Below are positions 11,635 through 21,299 of a DNA stretch of 64,000 bases, one piece after another. How positions within the stretch are numbered: the stretch's first letter is position 1; the number at the start of each line of letters is the position of its first letter. Position numbers and translations under genes: made by a program. The stretch comes from Actinomycetes bacterium (GTDB lineage Bacteria > Actinomycetota > Acidimicrobiia > Acidimicrobiales > Acidimicrobiaceae), in NCBI GenBank assembly GCA_021805205.1, contig JAJZFV010000043.1:124001-188000 (forward strand), given 5' to 3'. Under the pieces are notes generated by a model, which had not been told where the DNA came from, did no database searches, and worked only from the letters and a program-made list of their open reading frames with translations.

Positions 11635-12498
11635 TCAAACAAACTTATTTACAACCGCACCCAAGCCGTCAATTGAAACTTCGACCACATCTCCCGACGT
11701 TAAAAATCGAGGGGGAGTAAAGCCTGCGCCAACCCCCGAAGAAGTTCCGGTGAAGATCAGGTCGCCCGGTCGTAGTGTTACAATCTGCGAAAGATAGCTA
11801 ACTATATGATCGACCGAGAAGATATGGTTTTCGGTGTTCGAGATCTGTCTGACCTCGCCATTTACGACAGTCTTGATGCCCAGCCCTGACTTGTAGTCGA
11901 CCTTCGAGGTGGGAACTATACCCGGGCCGAATGGGGTAGATGCGTCAAAAATCTTCCCTTGTAAAAACTGGCTTGTCCGTCGCTGAAAATCGCGCATCGA
12001 AGTATCGTTTCCTACGCAAAATCCACCAATAACTCCTCGGGCACCTTCAATAGGGACGTTCCTAGCCAACTTTCCGATTACTACAACCAACTCACCTTCG
12101 TAATCAGTTGAATTGCTCACGCTGGGAAGTGTGATCTGACCAAATGGTGATGTCAGCGAATCGCAAAACTTGGCAAAGAGAGTGGGGTACGTAGGTATCT
12201 CATGGCCCATCTCGAGGATATGATCTCGAAAGTTCAAACCTATGCATGCAACCTTTGAAGGTCTAGCAATCGGTGCTTCGATCGAATAGTCGCTCAAACT
12301 CCGACGTTCTAACTCTGCAGACTCATCTACTAAAGTGCCAAGGTCGTAGCCCGAGTCCATTAGCCCGTCGAGGTCCGAATAGTCCGTGAGGGCGATCTCC
12401 CCATCTCCGTGGTAAACACCCACGTACTTTAGACCATCATCTCCCCGCAGTTGAAGTAGCGTTCCAGCAACGATGTAGTCGCCATAATTCTCAGTCAC
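11635..12498 (-). CDS. Fumarylacetoacetate hydrolase (FAH) family protein
   Basis: 'CIGLNFRDHILEMGHEIPTYPTLFAKFCDSLTSP', 'DYEGELVVVIGK', 'RPGDLIFTGTSSGVG'. Confidence 0.93.
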   Translation of the reverse strand: MTENYGDYIVAGTLLQLRGDDGLKYVGVYHGDGEIALTDYSDLDGLMDSGYDLGTLVDESAELERRSLSDYSIEAPIARPSKVACIGLNFRDHILEMGHEIPTYPTLFAKFCDSLTSPFGQITLPSVSNSTDYEGELVVVIGKLARNVPIEGARGVIGGFCVGNDTSMRDFQRRTSQFLQGKIFDASTPFGPGIVPTSKVDYKSGLGIKTVVNGEVRQISNTENHIFSVDHIVSYLSQIVTLRPGDLIFTGTSSGVGAGFTPPRFLTSGDVVEVSIDGLGAVVNKFV

Positions 12499-12589
12499 GA
12501 AGTAACTCTCCTAATTAGTTGTGCCACCAAGCTCTACAGACCCATAATAGGGTAGGAAGTGAAAAGAACTTAAATCAAAAGAGCTTAAG

Positions 12590-13261
12590 GTGAGAGCTGC
12601 TCCTCACCTCGATACCAACCAGGGAGCAAAATTGAATTTCGAAGGCAAGATCAACTTCTTCTTTGATCCAACCTGTCCTTGGACATTTGTGGCATCACAA
12701 TGGATTCGGCAGGTCTCTAACCAAACGCAACTACCAATCACCTACCGTCCATTTTCGCTTGCACTTAAAAACAAGGAAAATGACGTCCCTGAACCCTACC
12801 GATCGAGCCAAATGAGTGGGCTTTCTATATTGCGAATGGTTGTGAAGGTGCAAGCCTTAGAGGGCGCCCAGAGTAATTTAATCGGTGAACTTTATCGCCA
12901 ATTTGCCAAGGAGTACCACCTGGGCGGAGACAAAGCAGTCGATCCCAAAGTTATCGCGAAGCGAGTTGGACTTTCAGAAGATGTCATCGAAGCAATATCA
13001 GATACTGCATTAGACTCGGCTATCGAAGACGAGATGAAGTTCGCCCTCTCCTTTACCGGCAACGATGTTGGAGTTCCGATAGTCGTGGTAGAAGTCAATG
13101 GAGACACCTTCGGCTTTTTTGGGCCAATTCTCCACCGTTTGCCAGACGTAGAACATTCGGTAAAGTTGTTCAACGCCTTAGTAGAACTAGCAGAGATCGA
13201 ATGTTTTTCAGAGCTTAAGCGATCGAGAGCCCAGGTTGACGTAGGGTCCCACTTGGTATGA
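12590..13261 (+). CDS. DsbA-fold oxidoreductase, resembling mycobacterial Rv2466c-type proteins
   Basis: 'FFFDPTCPWTFVASQWIRQV' and C-terminal 'FGFFGPILHRLPDVE...CFSELKRSR'. Start uncertain. Confidence 0.8.
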   Translation: MRAAPHLDTNQGAKLNFEGKINFFFDPTCPWTFVASQWIRQVSNQTQLPITYRPFSLALKNKENDVPEPYRSSQMSGLSILRMVVKVQALEGAQSNLIGELYRQFAKEYHLGGDKAVDPKVIAKRVGLSEDVIEAISDTALDSAIEDEMKFALSFTGNDVGVPIVVVEVNGDTFGFFGPILHRLPDVEHSVKLFNALVELAEIECFSELKRSRAQVDVGSHLV

Positions 13262-13273
13262 AGTAGTAATCGA

Positions 13274-13633
13274 TTAGCTAACTCTTTTGGCGTCGCTCCA
13301 GAGACGCTCTAGATTGAAGAAGTCACGAGTCTCTTGGTCAAAGATGTGGACTACGAAGTCGCCGTAGTCCATCAAAACCCATTGAGCTTGAGCTAGACCT
13401 TCAATACTGAGTGGGCCGACGCCGAACTTCTCTTTTACGGCTCGTTCGACCTCTTCACTCAATGTTCGAATTTGACGGGAGTTGCTCCCAGTCGCTATCA
13501 AGAAGTAGTCTGCAACGGGAGTTATCTCCGAGATATCAAGCAATATCAGGTCTTCACCCTTCTTGTCGTCGATGGCTCCTCTTGCGGTTTGAACCGCCGA
13601 CAGAGTCTCGTATTGCGACATCGCTACCGTCAA
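13274..13633 (-). CDS. rsfS: Ribosomal silencing factor
   Basis: 'KGEDLILLDISEITPVADYFLIATGSNSRQIRTLSEEVE...WVLMDYGDFVVHIFDQETRDFFNLERLW'. Confidence 0.95.
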   Translation of the reverse strand: MTVAMSQYETLSAVQTARGAIDDKKGEDLILLDISEITPVADYFLIATGSNSRQIRTLSEEVERAVKEKFGVGPLSIEGLAQAQWVLMDYGDFVVHIFDQETRDFFNLERLWSDAKRVS

Positions 13634-13721
13634 ATCTCCTCCAAGGGAATCAAATTATCTTTCATAACCAGCCTAGCCTCTCACAGAAGCAACTGAAGTA
13701 AGGTCGTTCACCCGATCAAGA

Positions 13722-14318
13722 TTAGCTGTAGAGTCGATGGCTAGCTATGAACTCTATTGTATGACGAGATACCAAAAAATCAAGGGGTCGACCATCAACC
13801 ACCCTCTTTCTTATTTCAGTGGACGATACCGCGAGTGACGGTACTTCAACGAAAGTAACATTCCAATCCGACAACGCCTCTGGTTCAACGATTGCACCGG
13901 GCCTATTAACGACGACTAGTTCAACGCACTTCGCCAGCTCTTCAAACCGATGCCAAGTTGATAGGCCTGCGGCGGCGTCAGCTCCAACCACGAGCACGAT
14001 GTCTGACTTCGGATCGAGACCCGCTAGCTCGTTAACGGTATCGACGGTGTAAGAACTACCGCCCCGACGGATTTCGATATCCGATGCCCGTAGGCCGTCG
14101 ACACCTCTAACCGCATCTTCTACCAACCTAAATCGCATCTCCGCCGGAGTTATCGCCCTACTTCCCTCTTTTTGCCAAGGTGAATTAGAGACAACCAGAA
14201 GCAGCTCATCCAAGTCCGCCGCGACACGAGCGTTTACAGCCGCCACCAAATGGCCCACGTGAATTGGGTCAAAAGTTCCACCAAATATTCCAATTCGCCG
14301 TCTCCTACCAGCAATCAC
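13722..14318 (-). CDS. nadD: Nicotinate-nucleotide adenylyltransferase
   Basis: 'RIGIFGGTFDPIHVGHLVAA', 'VSSTEIRKRVVDGRPLDFLV'. Confidence 0.95.
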   Translation of the reverse strand: MIAGRRRRIGIFGGTFDPIHVGHLVAAVNARVAADLDELLLVVSNSPWQKEGSRAITPAEMRFRLVEDAVRGVDGLRASDIEIRRGGSSYTVDTVNELAGLDPKSDIVLVVGADAAAGLSTWHRFEELAKCVELVVVNRPGAIVEPEALSDWNVTFVEVPSLAVSSTEIRKRVVDGRPLDFLVSRHTIEFIASHRLYS

Positions 14319-15247
14319 TTTCCGCTAAGCGCCTCTACGATCGGAGCAAATTCATCGACTTCGTTATCGTGGATAACGAAATAGTTGAAGCCAAACCGCT
14401 CTCGACGCTCAAGAAGATCTTCAATAACCTGCTCTTTAGGTCCAGTTACAACGATTGGCACACTTCTTGCGACATCTCCCGTCACTCCAAATATTGGCGC
14501 CATCTCATCGACGAACTTGTTGGCATCATCGCCTATTTTGACGATGAATGTGAGGGCTTGAATATCAACCTCTCCAAAACGATCACCGAGCTCAGCTTGG
14601 ACTATTTCGATCCTTCTATCAAATGCATCAGGGCCCACTTCTGCGACTAACTCTGGCCCCACCGATCCAGCCGATAGATTTGCATTCACGCCTATTACGT
14701 CGCCAAACTGGCAGGCCAAGCGAAGCATCTTCGGGCCCCCTCCACCCACTAGAATCTGAGGACGTTCGACGCCAGCCTCTTTGGGAACCGATGCACCGTC
14801 AATTCGAAAGTGATCGCCATGGAAGGTCACAGCTTCCTCTTCAAAAGCCTTGCGCAAAATCTGCAATGTCTCGCCTAACCTTGCAATTCGAATTGAAGCC
14901 TTCTCCTTAGAAATACCACTCACCAGGTAGTCAGAGTCCTTCCAGCCAGCGCCTATACCTACTTCAACCCGACCGCCACTAATTATGTTCAAAGTTGCAA
15001 TCTCTTGGGCTAATACCAGAGGGTGACGAAAGTCATTACAAAACACAAATGACCCAAGAGTTATAGATTTCGTCACCATAGCCATTGCCGTTAGTCCGGC
15101 GATAGGTGAGTATTGATCGCCTCCCAAGTGGTCGGGAATTCCTACCGAATAAAAACCAAGGTCCTCTGCCTTGCGACCGATCTCGCAAAATGCGGCCACA
15201 GACTCTGGCTTTTGTGAGATCTGGACGCCAAACTTGAAGCTTCTCAT
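14315..15247 (-). CDS. LLM-class (luciferase-like) F420-dependent oxidoreductase
   Basis: 'LGSFVFCNDFRHPLVLAQEIATLNIISGGRVEVGIGAGWKDSDY', 'RPQILVGGGGPKMLRLA'. Confidence 0.9.
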   Translation of the reverse strand: MRSFKFGVQISQKPESVAAFCEIGRKAEDLGFYSVGIPDHLGGDQYSPIAGLTAMAMVTKSITLGSFVFCNDFRHPLVLAQEIATLNIISGGRVEVGIGAGWKDSDYLVSGISKEKASIRIARLGETLQILRKAFEEEAVTFHGDHFRIDGASVPKEAGVERPQILVGGGGPKMLRLACQFGDVIGVNANLSAGSVGPELVAEVGPDAFDRRIEIVQAELGDRFGEVDIQALTFIVKIGDDANKFVDEMAPIFGVTGDVARSVPIVVTGPKEQVIEDLLERRERFGFNYFVIHDNEVDEFAPIVEALSGK

Positions 15248-15411
15248 ACCAACCCTTAAATAGATACATGGCCTATCCTATAAGGGGTACGGATTACGAA
15301 ATAGTCGGTATATGAAAAGATACTGACGCCAATGGCTTCGAAGTAAATTCCGAGCCTGGCAATTTCGAGTCATGGGAATCCGAATGTATTTTGGCGAGGT
15401 GTGGTAGCTAG

Positions 15412-16761
15412 ATGGAAGAACGAAGTTGGACACCAGAGTCGTGGAGAACGTTACCAATCTCCCAGCAGCCTGAGTGGGAAGATCTAAACGCTCTTTCGCT
15501 GGTAGAAAAAGAGCTTCAGTCCCTTCCTCCGCTGGTCTATCCCTCGGAGATAAAAGAATTACAGCTGCAAATGGCAAAGGTCGCAAAAGGAAAGGCTTTC
15601 GTTCTCCAAGCCGGAGACTGTGCCGAGTCTATGGTCGACTTTAGTGCCAACGTCGTAAAGAACAAACTACGTGTCATCCTTCAGATGGCCGTTGTTCTAA
15701 TGTACTCCTCGGGGGTTCCAATCATAAAGCTGGGTCGGATAGCTGGCCAGTTTGCAAAGCCGCGTTCATCCCCCTTTGAGGTAGTCAACGGAGAGGAGCT
15801 TCCCGTATTTCGTGGCCACAACGTAAATGGGGACGAGGCAACATTAGCTGCTAGACGCCCAGATCCAAGCAGACTTCTATCCGCATATCGACAATCTTCT
15901 GCGACATTGAATCTATTGAGATCGCTCACAAAAGGTGGCTTCTCCGATCTAAGCCAAGTTCACAATTGGAATCAAAAATTTGTCGCAGAATCCGACGAAG
16001 GACAACGCTACGACGTCATTGCTAAAGAGATTGAGCGAGCCCTAAAGTTCATGGCCGCGTGCGGAATCGACCTGAATCGAGAAGAGAGCCTACGCAGTGT
16101 CAACTTCTGGACCAGCCATGAGGCCCTTCTGCTTGGTTACGAAGAGGCGTTGACAAGATTCGATCGCGCAAGTGGCACATACCTCGATCTTTCGGCTCAC
16201 TCGGTTTGGATTGGCGAGCGAACCCGAGAACTTGACCACGCTCACATCGAGTTCTTCAGGGGAATAGGTAATCCGATAGCCTGCAAAGTAGGGCCCAAAG
16301 CGGACCCCAAAGAAGTTATACAGATATGCGAAACCTTAAATCCAAATAGGGTTCCCGGTCGCCTAACTCTGGTGTCGCGGATGGGTGCAGAGAACGTAGA
16401 ATTCAAATTGCCGGCAATAATCAAGGCAGTCACGGAGGCAGGGCATCCAGTAATTTGGTCCTGTGACCCGATGCACGGCAACACTTTCGTCTCTGAGAAT
16501 GGCTTCAAGACACGAAACTTCGAGCAAGTAATGTCCGAAGTTGCCGGCTTTTTCAAGGTTCATCGCAAACTCGGTACTTGGCCCGGTGGATTGCACGTGG
16601 AACTTACTGGAGAAGACGTCACCGAATGCCTCGGAGGCTCACTAACTATCAGTGAAGAGGATCTTGATACCGCTTACAATACGATATGTGATCCTCGCCT
16701 AAATGCACGTCAAAGCCTAGATTTAGCCTATAGAGTTGCTGAGCTGTTAATTTCAAAGTAG
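15412..16761 (+). CDS. 3-deoxy-7-phosphoheptulonate synthase, class II
   Basis: 'FVLQAGDCAES', 'VPIIKLGRIAGQFAKPRS', 'VIWSCDPMHGNT', 'GGLHVELTGEDVTECLGG'. Confidence 0.97.
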   Translation: MEERSWTPESWRTLPISQQPEWEDLNALSLVEKELQSLPPLVYPSEIKELQLQMAKVAKGKAFVLQAGDCAESMVDFSANVVKNKLRVILQMAVVLMYSSGVPIIKLGRIAGQFAKPRSSPFEVVNGEELPVFRGHNVNGDEATLAARRPDPSRLLSAYRQSSATLNLLRSLTKGGFSDLSQVHNWNQKFVAESDEGQRYDVIAKEIERALKFMAACGIDLNREESLRSVNFWTSHEALLLGYEEALTRFDRASGTYLDLSAHSVWIGERTRELDHAHIEFFRGIGNPIACKVGPKADPKEVIQICETLNPNRVPGRLTLVSRMGAENVEFKLPAIIKAVTEAGHPVIWSCDPMHGNTFVSENGFKTRNFEQVMSEVAGFFKVHRKLGTWPGGLHVELTGEDVTECLGGSLTISEEDLDTAYNTICDPRLNARQSLDLAYRVAELLISK

Positions 16762-16919
16762 TACCAAATTTAATCTTATGTATATATTTTCATAAACTGT
16801 TCCTAGATTCCTTTGTTCAGATACCGGCAATTAGTGCCGATAATAGCTTTATCGCGCAATTACCACTAGCGACTATTTCGCAAGCTTACAGACATAAGTT
16901 ATGAGCGAGGAATTTAGGG

Positions 16920-18539
16920 ATGAAGAGGTCTAAGAGAAAACTTGCGTACGCGCTTGGAGCGAATTTTGTCGCCGCAACTGCATTGGTGACGATAGTGCCG
17001 TCAACTTCGGCGCATCTTGCGTACATCGCACCGCTACCATCGTCCGCACTCACCGCCGCTGCTCAAACCAGTGGCTACAGAATCGTAACTTCAAATGGAA
17101 CGGTATACGCACACGGAAGCAGCCGCCTATTCGGCGATGCACATAGCCTTTCGCTATCACGACCTATCGTTGGTTCAGCTTCCACACCCGACGGCCTCGG
17201 GTATTGGCTGGTTGCATCTGACGGCGGGATATTCGCATACGGCGACGCTCAATTCTACGGTTCGACCGGATCCATTAAACTAAACAAGCCAATCGTTGGA
17301 ATGGCGTCGACACCCGACGGCAAAGGATACTGGCTCGTTGCATCTGACGGCGGGATCTTCGCATACGGCGACGCTCAATTCTACGGTTCGACCGGATCGA
17401 TGGCTCTCAACAAGCCAATCGTTGGAATGGCGTCGACACCCGACGGCAAAGGATACTGGCTCGTTGCATCTGACGGCGGGATCTTTTCCTTCGGCGACGC
17501 TCAATTCTACGGTTCGACCGGATCCATTAAACTAAACAAGCCAATCGTTGGAATGGCGTCGACACCCGACGGCAAAGGATACTGGCTCGTTGCATCTGAC
17601 GGCGGGATCTTCGCATACGGCGACGCTCAATTCTACGGTTCAACAGGCGCCATGACCTTAAACCAACCAATAGTTGGCATCTCGGCAACGGCAAGTGGCG
17701 CAGGATACTATCTGCTTGCAGCAGATGGAGGAATATTTAACTTTGGCGACGCGCCCTTCCTTGGATCGCAGGGCGGTTCCCCGCTTCCAGCACCCGCAAT
17801 TTCAATAAACTCCACTGTTGCTTCGGTAGCAACGGCATCTGGGTCGGTAGGTTTTGACGTCTCGAACTACCAGTGTGGATATACCGCCTCCCCTTCGGTC
17901 GGTAGTTTTGACATCATAGAGACGAGTGGATGGCCATTCGGGGCTGCCAACCCTTGCATACTCAAAGAGGCATCTTGGGCTAACAATAACTACGAACTGT
18001 ATATGTTCATGGCACTTCCAATTGACTCCACCGGCAACTGGCAAAGCGGTACCCCCACTACCGAATACCAAAGCGGGCCCCAGACTCCAACCACTATCGC
18101 GAATCAAGCTTACGACTACGGCTGGAATGCAGCGCAATATGCATTTACGGTTGCCGGAAGTCAAGGGGCGTCATCTACCATTTGGTGGATTGACGTGGAA
18201 GGCGCTGGAAGTTACTGGAGCAATTTTCCAGCGTTGAACACCGCTGCAATTCAGGGGGCAGTTGACTTCTACAACAGTAAGGGACTCCTAGCCGGAATCT
18301 ATAGTGGCCACGCTACAACGTATGCGTCAATCACGACAGGCTCCACATCAGGTGCCGGAGCAACAATCACCAATTCAGGCGGGTCTCCGGTTCCACTCTG
18401 GTTCTACTCAAGCTTCGGCGCCACCGCCTGCACTAACCTCTATAACTCTGACGGCTCACGTAATGCATTCGCCGGAGGCGTTCCATGGTATATCCAGTCG
18501 TATCCAAACAACTCCATCGATATCGATTACGCTTGCTGA
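16920..18539 (+). CDS. Secreted repeat protein with C-terminal GH25/DUF1906-like (lysozyme-like) domain
   Basis: Signal peptide-like N-terminus; ~42-aa repeats 'LNKPIVGMASTPDGKGYWLVASDGGIFAYGDAQFYGSTGS'; C-terminus 'VGFDVSNYQCG...IWWIDVEGAGSYW...GLLAGIYSGHATTY...SIDIDYAC'. Confidence 0.85.
   Translation: MKRSKRKLAYALGANFVAATALVTIVPSTSAHLAYIAPLPSSALTAAAQTSGYRIVTSNGTVYAHGSSRLFGDAHSLSLSRPIVGSASTPDGLGYWLVASDGGIFAYGDAQFYGSTGSIKLNKPIVGMASTPDGKGYWLVASDGGIFAYGDAQFYGSTGSMALNKPIVGMASTPDGKGYWLVASDGGIFSFGDAQFYGSTGSIKLNKPIVGMASTPDGKGYWLVASDGGIFAYGDAQFYGSTGAMTLNQPIVGISATASGAGYYLLAADGGIFNFGDAPFLGSQGGSPLPAPAISINSTVASVATASGSVGFDVSNYQCGYTASPSVGSFDIIETSGWPFGAANPCILKEASWANNNYELYMFMALPIDSTGNWQSGTPTTEYQSGPQTPTTIANQAYDYGWNAAQYAFTVAGSQGASSTIWWIDVEGAGSYWSNFPALNTAAIQGAVDFYNSKGLLAGIYSGHATTYASITTGSTSGAGATITNSGGSPVPLWFYSSFGATACTNLYNSDGSRNAFAGGVPWYIQSYPNNSIDIDYAC
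17160..17660 (+). repeat. Tandem 126-bp near-identical coding repeats
   Basis: 'AATCGTTGGAATGGCGTCGACACCCGACGGC' begins at 17291, 17417 and 17543 (exact 126-bp spacing), with a diverged copy on each side. Confidence 0.95.
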
Positions 18540-18544
18540 AAACC

Positions 18545-18577
18545 GAACCTTGCATAACTCAAAGTTATGCAAGGTTC
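18545..18577. terminator. Hairpin between convergent genes; candidate terminator
   Basis: Perfect 15-bp stem GAACCTTGCATAACT-CAA-AGTTATGCAAGGTTC; T-tract (GGTTTT) only on the minus-strand side. Confidence 0.7.
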
Positions 18578-18610
18578 CGCCACAACCAAACTTGATCAAA
18601 AGCAGGGCGC

Positions 18611-18898
18611 TTAACCTACAATTTCGCTTACCTGAATAACCGGACTTATGTTTGTGTAATTTGGGATATCTGCGAGCACTGCTCGTGTTTCTTCACTTCC
18701 CATTGCGGACTTGTAGGCGTCGACTGAGGGGAATTCAAAGTGAACCGCGGCAACATACGGCCCCTCGATCCCACGCTCTATCTGCCATCGTTCCAATCCC
18801 CACGACGAAGCCGCCAATGGAACGTGACGATCCTTGTAGTAACTGTGGTCGAAGGTTGCTCCCTCGCCATCCGGGTAAAATACGCTAACTTTAATCAT
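18611..18898 (-). CDS. EthD family protein
   Basis: 95 aa 'MIKVSVFYPDGEGATFDHSYYKDRHVPLA...'. Confidence 0.85.
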   Translation of the reverse strand: MIKVSVFYPDGEGATFDHSYYKDRHVPLAASSWGLERWQIERGIEGPYVAAVHFEFPSVDAYKSAMGSEETRAVLADIPNYTNISPVIQVSEIVG

Positions 18899-18989
18899 GA
18901 CCAGATGTTATCGCATCTGGTCATGCCACGGTGAAAACACAGATAAGTTTCGTAGATTACATAGGTGAAAGTTTCGGAGCCACAAGAGC

Positions 18990-20396
18990 CTACGTGAGTG
19001 AGTCTATGAAAACTTCCAACTGTCGTAAATTGCGACACTCAACAACTCGATCTGCATACTTCTGATAGTCGCGAACAATTGAATCGCCACTGTTCCAGTA
19101 GTTGGCAGGCTCCGGATTCAAAAAATACAAACCGCGGCTACGTCTTCGCATCTCAGCCATAAGTTCCGCTCTGGAGGCGTGGTAGTTATTACGTGCATCG
19201 CCAAGAATTAAGATCGTCGACTTCTTTGTCAGATCATCTAGATACCTTGATGAAAATTGTTCCAGCGCATGACCATAATCGGTATGTCCATCGAGATGTA
19301 CTACCTTAGCTTCGGTGTTGATTAGGCGAATCGCCTCTTCGATCGAAGAGCTTTGGGAGAAAAAGTCGGTCACCTCATCGATGGCATCGATAAAGACGAA
19401 TGCACGCACCTTTGAGAAGTTCTCCGAAAGCGCGTATACCAATTGCAGAGCAAACCGCGCAAAAGATGCCACTGACCCTGAAATGTCGGCTATCACAAAA
19501 ATCTCCGGCTTGGACGGCCTCCTCTTACGAAGGTGCATCTCAATCGGAACACCACCGTACCTCAATGACTCCCTAAAAGTCTTTCTGAAGTCAAGCTGAC
19601 TTCTCTTCGCTCGCCTAGCGCGCCCCGAAATTCGAGCTCGAAGTTTCGATGCAAGTGGCCCAATTGCATGACGGATCTTTTCTATTTCATCACGAGACGC
19701 CGAAATGAAATCTAGATCCTGAGGTAGAGTCGGCTTGATCGTCTTGGCTACCGCCGTCGCCCCCCTATCTTCAACCAAAATCCTTCTAATTTCGTCTTCG
19801 AGAGAGTCCTTTAGGGACGAGACGAGATCCTCAACCTTGTCGTTAGCTATTACTTTTGCAACAGAACTCAACTGAACACCTTCTTCAGGTCGAAGTGCCG
19901 CGTATATAGCATCAAGGTTGAGCTGTTTCAGTGTTCTGTAACTGTAGTAAACTCCCGATACGCTTCTACCTCGTTCAATTCCAGCGTATCGCGCTACTGC
20001 AATTCTTACCAGGCGTGCAAGTTGTTGGGCGTCGCCACCCTTTAGGGCCTCGATCATCATCTCGCGGAGACCATCAAGATCTACTTGGTCCCCAAAACTC
20101 ATTCCCTCTCCACTTTCGGATTGATCACGATCAGGGGAGTCGTCCGCTTCGAAAAAATTGCTGCGTCGCGAAAAGAAGATATCGAAGACTGTATTAAATA
20201 CTTTTCGGTGCGACTCATTCTTTACCATCGTTGAAAAGAGGGCCACGCGAAGTTGCTCTCTGTCTACTGGAGAGATAGCTTCAATTGCAAGTGTGGCATC
20301 TACCAATTCCGTCATCGAAACTGGTACCCTAACATCCCTAAGGAGACGAGAGAACTCCACCACTGCATCGTAGAAATCGTCGAACGTTTCGCTCAC
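18990..20396 (-). CDS. VWA (CoxE-like) domain protein
   Basis: 'EIFVIADISGSVASFARFALQLVYAL', 'VVHLDGHTDYGHALEQF', 'LILGDARNNY'; overlaps the MoxR-type AAA gene by 4 bp. Confidence 0.9.
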   Translation of the reverse strand: MSETFDDFYDAVVEFSRLLRDVRVPVSMTELVDATLAIEAISPVDREQLRVALFSTMVKNESHRKVFNTVFDIFFSRRSNFFEADDSPDRDQSESGEGMSFGDQVDLDGLREMMIEALKGGDAQQLARLVRIAVARYAGIERGRSVSGVYYSYRTLKQLNLDAIYAALRPEEGVQLSSVAKVIANDKVEDLVSSLKDSLEDEIRRILVEDRGATAVAKTIKPTLPQDLDFISASRDEIEKIRHAIGPLASKLRARISGRARRAKRSQLDFRKTFRESLRYGGVPIEMHLRKRRPSKPEIFVIADISGSVASFARFALQLVYALSENFSKVRAFVFIDAIDEVTDFFSQSSSIEEAIRLINTEAKVVHLDGHTDYGHALEQFSSRYLDDLTKKSTILILGDARNNYHASRAELMAEMRRRSRGLYFLNPEPANYWNSGDSIVRDYQKYADRVVECRNLRQLEVFIDSLT

Positions 20397-21292
20397 GCTA
20401 GCTTCGCGATCGCCTTGTCAATATCACCTTGGTACTTGAGCAAGACGTTGATGGTTGAACGTACGACGTCATTATCCAAGGTTGGTGCTCCAAGTGAGAT
20501 CAGGGTAAGTGCCCAATCTATCGATTCTGAGACCGAGGGGGACTTCTTTAGGTCAATGCCACGCAAAAAGGCTACGTAATCCGAGATCTCCTTGGCGAGC
20601 GATTCGGTCAATCCCGGAACTTTCATCGTCAAAATGTCTTTTTCTCGCTCCCGGCTCGGGTAACCGAGGTACAAAAATAGGCACCGCCGCTTTAGTGCCT
20701 CTGATAGCTCTCTGGTATTGTTGGACGTCAAAATAACCAATGGCATAGAAGCCGCTTTAATCGTCCCAAATTCAGGAATTGTCACCTGAAAGTCACTTAG
20801 GACCTCCAGAAAGAGTGCCTCGGTTTCAACTTCAACTCGATCAACTTCGTCAACGAGCAAAACCTTTGGATCAGCTCCCGAGATCGCATGAAGCAATGGG
20901 CGCTCAAGCAGAAATTCGGCTGTGAAAATATCTCCCCGAACGCCGCTCCAAGACAGGTCATCGTCGCCATTTTTAGCGCTTTGTATTCGCAGCAACTGTT
21001 TGGAGTAGTTCCACTCATAGATCGCCTTGGCATCGTCAAGGCCCTCGTAACACTGAAGACGAACTAGTTCACGCGATAGTAGTCGCGAAATTGCCTTTGC
21101 TAATTCAGTCTTGCCAGTTCCGGCGGGACCTTCCACCAGAATAGGTTTTGCGAGGCGATTTGCCAGAAAAACCGTGGTGGCAATCTCTCGACTTGGAAGG
21201 TAGTCAACTCCACGCAAACCCTCTTCAACCGCGTCAATCGTGGCCAGGTAGCTACTATCGCTAATCGACAAAATCTCTGTCCTCACATTCAA
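20393..21292 (-). CDS. MoxR-family AAA+ ATPase
   Basis: Walker A 'VEGPAGTGKTELAKAI', Walker B 'VLLVDEVDR', 'VILTSNNTRELSEALKRRCLFLYLGYPS'. Confidence 0.93.
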   Translation of the reverse strand: MNVRTEILSISDSSYLATIDAVEEGLRGVDYLPSREIATTVFLANRLAKPILVEGPAGTGKTELAKAISRLLSRELVRLQCYEGLDDAKAIYEWNYSKQLLRIQSAKNGDDDLSWSGVRGDIFTAEFLLERPLLHAISGADPKVLLVDEVDRVEVETEALFLEVLSDFQVTIPEFGTIKAASMPLVILTSNNTRELSEALKRRCLFLYLGYPSREREKDILTMKVPGLTESLAKEISDYVAFLRGIDLKKSPSVSESIDWALTLISLGAPTLDNDVVRSTINVLLKYQGDIDKAIAKLA

Positions 21293-21299
21293 ACGGGTG

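Noticed and set aside
16800-16900. Possible riboswitch before the secreted repeat protein (CGGCA-attag-TGCCG element)
   Set aside because: Only a 5-bp stem and no recognisable ydaO or other aptamer core.
17095-17535. Short ORFs in alternate frames of the 126-bp repeats, and the repeats as a possible CRISPR
   Set aside because: The repeats are contiguous 126-bp coding units with no spacers; the alternate-frame ORFs merely repeat with them.
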